Shown here: piece by piece, positions 1 through 5,688 of the stretch
Layout of the letters: every line of letters begins with the position of its first letter
Position numbering within the stretch: the first letter of the stretch is position 1
Assembly (NCBI GenBank): GCA_036266155.1
Contig: DATANR010000436.1
Span: 1 to 18,329 of the forward strand
Direction: 5' to 3'
DNA from: SIAJ01 sp036266155
GTDB lineage: Bacteria; Planctomycetota; Planctomycetia; Gemmatales; Gemmataceae
Length of the DNA: 18,329 bases
Notes under the pieces: model-generated
Databases searched by the model: none
What the model was told of the DNA's origin: nothing
The model's input: only the letters and a program-made list of their open reading frames with translations
Made by a program: the position numbers and the translations under genes

Positions 1-55
1 CTATACATCTATTGCCAATGCAATTCTCCTTTACTCCGATCCGCGAGGTTCAATC

Positions 56-670
56 ATGAAAATCCACGTCATCTTCTACAGCACCTACGGTCACGTTTTC
101 CGCATGGCCGAAGCGGTCGCCGAGGGAGCGAAGCAAGTGGCCGGCGCCGACGTGTCGCTCTTCCAGGTTGCAGAATTGTTGCCGCCCGAGGCGCTCGCGA
201 AGATGGGCGCCGATAAAGCAAAGCAAGCGTTCGCGCAAATTCCTACTGCCGATCCGAAGAACCTGGCGGATGCGGACGCCATCATCTTCGGCACGCCGAC
301 GCGCTTCGGGAACATGGCGGCGCCGATGCGCTACTTCCTCGATCAGACCGGCGGGCTTTGGATGAAGGGCGGTCTTGTCGGCAAGGTCGGCAGCGTCTTC
401 GTGTCGACGGGCACGCAGCATGGCGGCCAGGAGACCACCATCACGAGCTTCCACTCGACGCTGCTGCATCATGGGATGATGATCGTTGGCGTGCCCTACA
501 GCTGTCCCGAGTTGGTGAATATGAACGAAATTACCGGCGGTTCGCCTTATGGCGCCGGGACGCTGGCAGGCAGCGACGGTTCGCGGCAACCGACCGCGAA
601 TGAGCTGGCGATTGCTCGTTTTCAGGGCCGGCATGTCGCGGAAATCACGAAGAAATTGGTTGGTAGTTAA
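56..670 (+). CDS. wrbA: WrbA-type NAD(P)H:quinone oxidoreductase (flavodoxin-like)
   Basis: Cytoplasmic FMN flavoprotein of the WrbA family, which reduces quinones by two electrons using NAD(P)H and so avoids semiquinone formation. The 204-residue length is normal for the family. Seen in the sequence: an N-terminal phosphate-binding loop (YSTYGHVFRMA, residues 9-19), the second FMN loop GTPTRFGNM near residue 80, STGTQHGGQETT near residue 118, and the family signature GGSPYGAGTLAG near residue 162. The ATG is preceded by GAGG at 45-48, seven bases upstream. The next gene begins 56 bases after the stop on the same strand and could be co-transcribed, but it gives no functional clue. The identification is firm; the physiological substrate is not shown by the sequence. 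Confidence 0.95.
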   Translation: MKIHVIFYSTYGHVFRMAEAVAEGAKQVAGADVSLFQVAELLPPEALAKMGADKAKQAFAQIPTADPKNLADADAIIFGTPTRFGNMAAPMRYFLDQTGGLWMKGGLVGKVGSVFVSTGTQHGGQETTITSFHSTLLHHGMMIVGVPYSCPELVNMNEITGGSPYGAGTLAGSDGSRQPTANELAIARFQGRHVAEITKKLVGS

Positions 671-726
671 GGCACCGCGTTTGCTCTAATGGCCGCGAGC
701 CCAATTCCCGGTTCAGGAGAGCCACG

Positions 727-1131
727 ATGATCGCGACTGCCGACCGACCGACCGCCGAGGAGCTGGATCAGCTCGACGATTTGTTGAATGCGGAATCGCT
801 CAGTCGTGTTGATCTTGTGTTGAAGCTTCGGCGCATTGAACAAGGACTGCGCGACCACGGCCGCGAACTCGACCGATTTGACGGTCTGATCGATGAAGCG
901 GACAAGGTAAATCGTATGTCGCTGGCACGCGAGGATGATCGCTTGCGAACCGAGGGGGCCAAACTCGTGGATGAGTTGGCGTCTCTGCGTTTGTCCGCCA
1001 GCGGACGTGCGAATGACGCCGAGTTGCGCCAATGGGGCGCGAATGTCGTGATGATGCTTCGCGAGCATCGCGATGCCGAGTCGAGCCTCGTGTTAGAGAG
1101 CGTCGATACGGAGGTTGGGGCAGGGGACTAA
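727..1131 (+). CDS. Small helical protein of unknown function
   Basis: I do not recognise this 134-residue protein. It has no signal peptide and no membrane segment, so it is probably cytoplasmic. It is rich in Leu, Arg, Asp and Glu with few Gly or Pro, and heptad-like spacing around residues 15-60 (for example LRRIEQGLRDHGRELDRF) suggests a helical bundle or coiled coil. The C-terminal part carries a cluster MMLREHRDAESS. It is a real gene on three grounds: a good Shine-Dalgarno (AGGAGA, 715-720) sits six bases before the ATG, codon choice is GC-rich like its neighbours, and it fills the space after wrbA on the same strand. No catalytic motif is visible and no function is proposed. Confidence 0.7.
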   Translation: MIATADRPTAEELDQLDDLLNAESLSRVDLVLKLRRIEQGLRDHGRELDRFDGLIDEADKVNRMSLAREDDRLRTEGAKLVDELASLRLSASGRANDAELRQWGANVVMMLREHRDAESSLVLESVDTEVGAGD

Positions 1132-1205
1132 TGGCGCTTGTGGGTTTGGGGTGAGCATGACGCTTGCCCATCGTCAGCTTTTCATTTCTCAACTCGATTT
1201 GTTTC

Positions 1206-1234
1206 TTGACATATGCTTGTTCGGTCGTTGAAAT
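1206..1234 (+). promoter_or_regulatory. Possible sigma-70-like promoter before the thioredoxin-like gene
   Basis: A perfect TTGACA at 1206-1211 is followed 17 bases later by TGAAAT (1229-1234), which matches four of six bases of the -10 consensus. It lies about 80 bases upstream of the ATG at 1315, in the 183-base gap after the preceding gene. The gap holds no gene and no convincing hairpin. The -10 is weak, so this is tentative. Confidence 0.3.
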
Positions 1235-1314
1235 GTTCTTCGTCGGCGGTTTGTATCGGCAATTCAGCGCACCCTTTCGATTTGCCAGTTCATAGTTGCT
1301 GAAAGGCAGCGACC

Positions 1315-2694
1315 ATGGGCCGAACGCTCGTCTACGTCCTGGTGTCGGTGATCCTGTTGAGTGGGATCGGCATTTGTGCGTTCTTGATACTCGCCAAGCC
1401 GGCATGGCAAGAGGAAGAACCGCCGCTGTTCGAAGCCAAGGGCACGGCCTGCGACCTCTCGGAACGTGTGCCGGTATTGCTCAATCGCGGCCCCGAGATC
1501 AAGGACGGCTTCCGCGGCGATGTCCATCCGATGCTGCGCTCGCCTGGCGAGATGAAGGTGGCGGCCGCCTGGAAGTTCGACAAGTCGCAGGAAACCGATA
1601 CGGCATTTCCGCTGGCGCCGCGCAAGCTGCAGGAGATTCTTCTGAACCTTGCGGTCGCTGTGCCGACCAAAACTTACACGGCCCGCGATTTCTCTGCTTT
1701 TCTGCCGGCGGAAGAACCGCAAGAAGTCGGCCAAACCTGGGCGCTCGATTCGGACAAGCTGATCGACTTCTTGAAGCAGTTCCATCCGGCGCCGTCAATG
1801 CATCTCCTCGCACGTGGTCGTCGAGCCGGACCGGACGGAGCGTTCGCGACCCTTCGGGCCATCTCACCGACGCATATTGACATCGTGTTTCGGGTCCATG
1901 CCGAGTACGACGTGATGCCTGCTCAGTACAAGGATCGCTTGCCGATGCCCGGCGCCTGGTACTCGCCGTCGAGCTTTCTAGGCCGATTGGTGATCGATCG
2001 TGAGGCCGGCGCTGTTGAATATTTTCGCCTGGCGCTTCCGAACGACGACCGCCACAACGTCCACTGCACGCTGTCCAATGGCTTTGATGAAGGTGAAGTA
2101 CACGGGTGGATGCGGATCGAACGCATGGAACTGGTCGCTGGCAACAAGGCACGCGTCGACGGCTTGACCTGGACCAACGAAATGGCAGCGACCGACGCCC
2201 AGTCGCGGCTAACCAAGATCTTCTATCGGTTCAAGGACATTGACTGGGTCCCGTTTGAGAAGGCCGAGGAGATCGCCCGACAAAAGAAGAAACCGATCTT
2301 TGTCGTGGTGGCCATGGGGTCCCTCGACAATCAAACGTGTTGACCGGGCGGTATCGATTTGAGAGCAGGTCTGCTCTCCCAGACAAAAGTGATTCAACGG
2401 CTCAACGAACAGTTCGTGTGTACGACGCTGACCTACCCCGAGGTCTGGCAGTTGTCGGAGCAAGGCAGTAAGCTTGCGCGGCAAGTCGTGCAGCGCTGGT
2501 CCATTCCGCTCGTTCTCGTGTTTCTGAACCCGGAGAGCGACTTCGTATTCCGGCTCAGTTCGCTGTCGGAATTGAACGAGGTCCATCCGGAGACGACACG
2601 CCGGACCGAAGCGCCTCAAAAGCGCGGAACCGACGCCGACGCGAACAATATGCGCGTCTTCTTCGAGCACGTGGATAAGTATTTCCCGAGATAG
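1315..2694 (+). CDS. Membrane-anchored thioredoxin-like protein, candidate selenoprotein (in-frame TGA = Sec343)
   Basis: Read from the ATG at 1315, one frame runs to TGA (2341-2343) and continues in the same frame to TAG (2692-2694). The halves make one protein of 459 residues if TGA is selenocysteine. Residues 5-27 form a hydrophobic N-terminal anchor after MGRT, so the bulk probably faces the periplasm. Residues about 35-300 match no family I know. Residues about 305-440 look like a thioredoxin fold: the strand KKPIFVVVAMG, then Cys342-Sec343, a helix LRAGLLSQTKVIQRLNEQF, and a later strand after Pro398 (WSIPLVLVFLN), which fits the thioredoxin cis-proline position. The downstream half has no plausible start of its own: only a TTG at 2359, inside the fold. 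A SECIS-like hairpin follows the TGA. The ATG is preceded by AAAGG. The thiol-redox role is inferred. The alternative is a recent nonsense mutation, or two fragments of a pseudogene. Confidence 0.8.
2344..2380 (+). promoter_or_regulatory. Candidate bacterial SECIS element (selenocysteine insertion signal)
   Basis: The perfect inverted repeat GAGAGCAG/CTGCTCTC lies at 2361-2378, immediately after and in frame with the TGA at 2341-2343. Eight base pairs are possible in sequence, realistically seven with the loop GGTC. The apex GCAGGTCTGC is the same ten bases as I recall for the E. coli fdhF SECIS hairpin, which binds SelB. The apical loop begins 24 bases after the TGA, within the usual range for bacterial SECIS elements. 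Unlike fdhF, no bulged U is seen in the stem. The hairpin also encodes part of the conserved helix, as expected for a bacterial SECIS inside a coding region. Confidence 0.78.
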
Positions 2695-2702
2695 TTCTTG
2701 TT

Positions 2703-2751
2703 CCCCTCTCCCCCCGCTTCGGGGGGAGAGGGGTTAGGGGTGAGGGGGGTT
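2703..2751 (+). repeat. GC-rich palindromic (REP-like) repeat, copy A
   Basis: A perfect hairpin (CCCCTCTCCCCCC, short GCTTC centre, GGGGGGAGAGGGG) is followed by the tail TTAGGGGTGAGGGGGGTT. It begins nine bases after the stop of the thioredoxin-like gene and is matched by an inverted copy about 50 bases further on. Such mini-palindromes with a G/C-run tail are common dispersed intergenic elements in many bacteria. Here the copy could also stop transcription. The 263-base gap 2695-2957 holds nothing else I can identify. Confidence 0.75.
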
Positions 2752-2796
2752 GGCGCGTGCTGGGAGAGGACGCGCATTCTTAACTTAGCGAGCGTT

Positions 2797-2843
2797 AACC
2801 CCCCCTCACCCCAGCCCTCTCCCCCCGAAGCGGGGGGAGAGGG
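2797..2843 (-). repeat. GC-rich palindromic (REP-like) repeat, copy B, inverted
   Basis: Reverse-oriented relative of copy A: AACCCCCCCTCACCCCAGC leads into CCCTCTCCCCCC, a GAAGC centre, and GGGGGGAGAGGG. The two copies differ slightly (CAGC against TAAC in the linker), so they are related but not identical. The pair could fold into one large cruciform or act as two separate hairpins between the gene ending at 2694 and the one starting at 2958. Confidence 0.75.
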
Positions 2844-2957
2844 AGTAAAACCCAATCGCACGCTTGAACGTCGATTTCCCTCCGTTCCCTCCGTTCGTGC
2901 ATATCACATCTTCGCCGGGCTACCCCGCCCCTCTCACCCATTTGCGGAGATACAGCT

Positions 2958-4973
2958 TTGACCCGCTTCACCTGGACGTGGCTGGCGAGTTTGTTCGTTG
3001 CCGCGTGTCTGTCGGCCGCGGAACTGCCGAAGCCGATGGTCACGGGACTCAAGAATCCCGAGTCCGCATGCATCGGAATGGATGGCCGGATCTATGTGAC
3101 GATCATCGGCGAAGACAAGGATGGCGATGGCTCGGTCGCCGTCATCGAGGGCGACAAGGCCGTTCCGTTTGCTACCGGGCTCGACGATCCGAAGGGAATG
3201 GTTGCGTTCAAGCAGTTCCTCTTTGTTGCGGACAAGAAGAAGGTGGTACGGATTGACCCGAAGGGTAAGGTGACGGTCATCGCCGACGAAAAGGCGTTTC
3301 CGAAGCCGCCGTTGTTCTTGAACGATCTGGCCGTCGACGAAATGGGCGTGCTCTATGTCAGCGATTCGGGCGACTTGAAGGGTGCCGGCGGCGCGATCTT
3401 TAAGATCGACCAGAAAGGCAAGGTCACGCTGCTCGCCGACGAGAAGATCAACCCGGCCGTCGGGTTTCCCAATGGCGTGTTGAACGACGGCATGAACCAT
3501 TTGTTGTTCATCAACATGGAGACTGGTGAATTGCACCGGATGGCAGTTGCGAATGGTTCATCCGAGAGAATCGCCGACGGCATGGTGGGTGGTGACGGTC
3601 TCATCTTCGACGCGTTCGGCCGGCTGTACATCACGAGTTGGCGCACTGGCAAGCTTTGGGTGATCCCACGGCCGAATGCGAAGCCGATCCTGATGGCCGA
3701 GGGTTTTCAGGCGGCCGCCGACCTGGGCTATGACAGGATCAAGAATGTGTTGCTCGTTCCCGATATGAAGGCGGGTACGCTCACCGCGATCCCAGCGCAG
3801 GTGCCGGGTGAAGAAGTGGATTTCTCGCCGCTCGCCCTGGAGCCGGAAGTCGCGTTTCCCGAACTCGAATGGACCGGCTGGGAAAAGGACAAGAACGGCA
3901 AGATCATGCCCCTTCGCCCCCTCATTCTGACACATGCGGTGGACGGATCCAATCGCGTGTTTGTCGCGACGGAGCAAGGCGTCGTTCACGTGTTCCCGAA
4001 CGACCAGAGGGCGGCCAAGACGAAAGTGTTTCTCGACATCCAAAAGAAGGTGCGCTACGACGACAAAGAGAATGAAGAAGGGTATCTCGGCATGGCGTTC
4101 CATCCGAAATTTAAGGAGAACGGCGAGTTCTTTGCGCTCTACAACCCGAAGCGCTTGACCACAGTGATTAGCCGTTTCCGCGTCAGCAAGGACGATCCGG
4201 ACAAGGCCGACCCGGCGAGTGAAGAAGTCATCTTCAAGATCGAACGGCCGTACTGGAACCACGCGGGCGGCACGATTGTTTTTGGGCCCGATGGCTACCT
4301 GTACGTCGTGCTCGGCGACGGCGGTCTCGCCAACGACCCGCACGAGAACGGCCAGAACCTTGGATCGCTGCTCGGCAAGATTTTGCGCCTGGACGTTGAT
4401 CACAAAGGCGAGGGTACGGCCTACGCGATTCCGAAGGACAATCCATTCGTCGGACGCAAAGAGGTGCGGCCGGAGATTTATTGTTACGGACTGCGCAATC
4501 CTTGGCGCATCGCGTTCGATCGGCAAACGGGCGTCCTCTGGTGCGGCGACGTCGGCCAGAACCTCTACGAGGAAATCAACCACCTCACATCCGGCGGCAA
4601 CTTTGGCTGGAATCGCCGCGAGGGCCTGCATCCATTCGGGCCGAAAGGACACGGTCCGAAGGCTGAGATGATTGAGCCGATCTGGGAGTACAACCATGAC
4701 ACCGGCAAGTCGATCACCGGCGGCGGCGTCTATCGCGGCACCCGCGTCCCGGAACTACAGGGCCATTACCTCTACGCTGACTACGTAACGAACAAGCTCT
4801 GGGCGTTGAAGTACGACGACAAGTTGAAGCGCGTCGTCGCCAATCACTCGATTCCCGACAAGGGTGTGCCCGTCATGTCGTTCGGCGAGGACGAGCAAGG
4901 CGACATGTACTTCATGACCTACACCGGCACTGGCCGCGGCATCTATCGGTTTGCCAAATCGGCGACGAAATGA
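2958..4973 (+). CDS. Secreted PQQ-dependent sugar dehydrogenase-like protein with extra N-terminal propeller
   Basis: Residues about 330-670 belong to the glucose/sorbosone dehydrogenase family, which oxidises aldose sugars in the periplasm using PQQ. Seen: WNHAGGTIVFGPDGYLYV with the presumed catalytic His435, GDGGLANDPHENGQNLGSLL, GLRNPWRIAFDRQTG, CGDVGQNLYEEIN, GGNFGWNRREG and the terminal GHYLYADY. Residues about 20-290 form a second beta-propeller with SMP-30/gluconolactonase-like blades (FPNGVLNDGMNHLL, DGLIFDAFGRLYITSW). The start is a TTG at 2958 with GGAG at 2946-2949, eight bases upstream. It gives a clean signal peptide ending near LSAAELP, and no ATG lies between the Shine-Dalgarno and that signal. 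No c-type haem motif (CXXCH) is present, so the electron acceptor is unknown. The family assignment is strong; the substrate is not known. Confidence 0.9.
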   Translation: MTRFTWTWLASLFVAACLSAAELPKPMVTGLKNPESACIGMDGRIYVTIIGEDKDGDGSVAVIEGDKAVPFATGLDDPKGMVAFKQFLFVADKKKVVRIDPKGKVTVIADEKAFPKPPLFLNDLAVDEMGVLYVSDSGDLKGAGGAIFKIDQKGKVTLLADEKINPAVGFPNGVLNDGMNHLLFINMETGELHRMAVANGSSERIADGMVGGDGLIFDAFGRLYITSWRTGKLWVIPRPNAKPILMAEGFQAAADLGYDRIKNVLLVPDMKAGTLTAIPAQVPGEEVDFSPLALEPEVAFPELEWTGWEKDKNGKIMPLRPLILTHAVDGSNRVFVATEQGVVHVFPNDQRAAKTKVFLDIQKKVRYDDKENEEGYLGMAFHPKFKENGEFFALYNPKRLTTVISRFRVSKDDPDKADPASEEVIFKIERPYWNHAGGTIVFGPDGYLYVVLGDGGLANDPHENGQNLGSLLGKILRLDVDHKGEGTAYAIPKDNPFVGRKEVRPEIYCYGLRNPWRIAFDRQTGVLWCGDVGQNLYEEINHLTSGGNFGWNRREGLHPFGPKGHGPKAEMIEPIWEYNHDTGKSITGGGVYRGTRVPELQGHYLYADYVTNKLWALKYDDKLKRVVANHSIPDKGVPVMSFGEDEQGDMYFMTYTGTGRGIYRFAKSATK

Positions 4974-5003
4974 TGGCGAAGGGCCGCGGCGTCGATTAAC
5001 AAT

Positions 5004-5037
5004 GAGGCGAGGGCCATCGTGCGATGGACCTCGCCTC
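5004..5037 (+). terminator. Strong hairpin after the sugar dehydrogenase gene
   Basis: GAGGCGAGG (5004-5012) pairs with CCTCGCCTC (5029-5037), and CCATCG (5014-5019) pairs with CGATGG (5022-5027), with one G/A mismatch between the two stems. It starts 30 bases after the stop codon and ends 20 bases before the next start. The following tract is CTTCC, not a clean T-run, so termination is likely but may be partial. Confidence 0.6.
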
Positions 5038-5057
5038 CTTCCATTCCAGGTGATCCC

Positions 5058-5279
5058 ATGCGACTCTTCTATTTCATCCTGTTGCTGATCTTTCTTGGCG
5101 CCGTCGTTGCGTTTGCCGTGCAGAATCGCGATGCTGTGGCGATCAAGTTCATGGACTGGAATGAGAGCTATCCGTTGCCGCTCTTGCTCGGGGCGGCGTA
5201 CGTGCTCGGCATGTTCAGCGGGTGGACGGTGGTTGGCTTGATTAGGCGTTCGCTGCGCCGCGTCGCGGACGAACGGTGA
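5058..5279 (+). CDS. LapA-domain (DUF1049-like) mini membrane protein
   Basis: A 73-residue inner-membrane protein of the lipopolysaccharide assembly protein A (LapA) domain type. Seen: a first membrane segment at residues 3-19, the typical VQNRDAVAIKFMDWN turn, a second membrane segment LPLLLGAAYVLGMFSGWTVVGLI, and a basic cytoplasmic end RRSLRRVADER. The ATG at 5058 is chosen because AGGTGA lies just upstream; an earlier in-frame start at 5019 sits inside the terminator hairpin. In E. coli, LapA works with LapB in controlling LPS synthesis, but short stand-alone members in other phyla have unknown roles. No LapB is adjacent here, so I use only the domain name. Confidence 0.82.
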   Translation: MRLFYFILLLIFLGAVVAFAVQNRDAVAIKFMDWNESYPLPLLLGAAYVLGMFSGWTVVGLIRRSLRRVADER

Positions 5280-5351
5280 TTTGGCACACCGGATGCACAA
5301 CTGAGTGATGTCACACGATTGGAAAATCGGACATTCACGACGAGGTGCATC

Positions 5352-5534
5352 ATGGGCACGATCCTGCTGATCGTTTTGATTCTGCTGCTTGTGGGAGCGA
5401 TCCCGTCCTGGCCGCATAGCCGGTCATGGGGTTATGGGCCGAGCGGGGCGCTCGGGCTCATCCTGGTGATTCTGTTGGTGCTGTTGTTGTTCGACGTTCT
5501 GCCGTGGGGTTTCTCGTACCGTACTGTTCCTTGA
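5352..5534 (+). CDS. DUF3309-family mini membrane protein
   Basis: A 60-residue protein with two hydrophobic helices (MGTILLIVLILLLVGAIP and GALGLILVILLVLLLFDVLP) joined by the turn SWPHSRSWGYGPSG. This pattern matches the small DUF3309 family, whose function is unknown. The ATG at 5352 has GAGGTG at 5342-5347, four bases upstream; a longer in-frame reading from 5319 adds residues that do not resemble the family. It lies 72 bases after the LapA-like gene on the same strand, and the two may be transcribed together as small envelope proteins. Such proteins are often stress-related, but nothing here proves that. Confidence 0.82.
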   Translation: MGTILLIVLILLLVGAIPSWPHSRSWGYGPSGALGLILVILLVLLLFDVLPWGFSYRTVP

Positions 5535-5546
5535 ACCATATGTTCG

Positions 5547-5613
5547 GGCGAGCGGAGCGGCGTCAGCCGCCCGATGACCACATCATCGGGCGGCTGACGA
5601 TGCTCCGCTCGCC
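5547..5613. repeat. Long inverted repeat, 31-bp arms
   Basis: The left arm at 5547-5577 and right arm at 5583-5613 are reverse complements apart from one three-base patch (GGC against GAT). The centre is CCACA. Arms begin and end with GGCGAGCGGAGC / GCTCCGCTCGCC, with an inner stem TCAGCCGCCCGATGA. It lies 13 bases after the DUF3309 stop and 75 bases before aspS. It could act as a transcription terminator or be a dispersed intergenic repeat; no T-run follows. Confidence 0.8.
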
Positions 5614-5688
5614 ATTTGCTTTGAACCCGTCTGCGAATTGACCCCTCTCTATAACAACCGTTTCCGAGAAACTTGAGGGGCCCATTCC

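Noticed and set aside
1335..1395. Lipoprotein signal in the thioredoxin-like protein (Cys near the end of the hydrophobic segment)
   Set aside because: The residues before that Cys (GIGIC) do not fit a lipobox, because the position before Cys is Ile, not Gly, Ala or Ser. It looks like an uncleaved anchor.
2341..2343. Reading the TGA as a plain nonsense mutation or frameshift of a pseudogene
   Set aside because: The frame is the same on both sides, no other damage is seen, and a SECIS-like hairpin follows directly. It remains the main alternative until sel genes are confirmed.
3558..4697. Long minus-strand open frame opposite the sugar dehydrogenase gene
   Set aside because: It is a GC-rich antisense shadow of a gene with strong family motifs; the translated product has no recognisable domain.
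5621..5655. TTGAAC...TATAAC as a promoter for aspS
   Set aside because: The spacing between the boxes is about 23 bases, too long. The nearer TTGACC is only about 8 bases from TATAAC.
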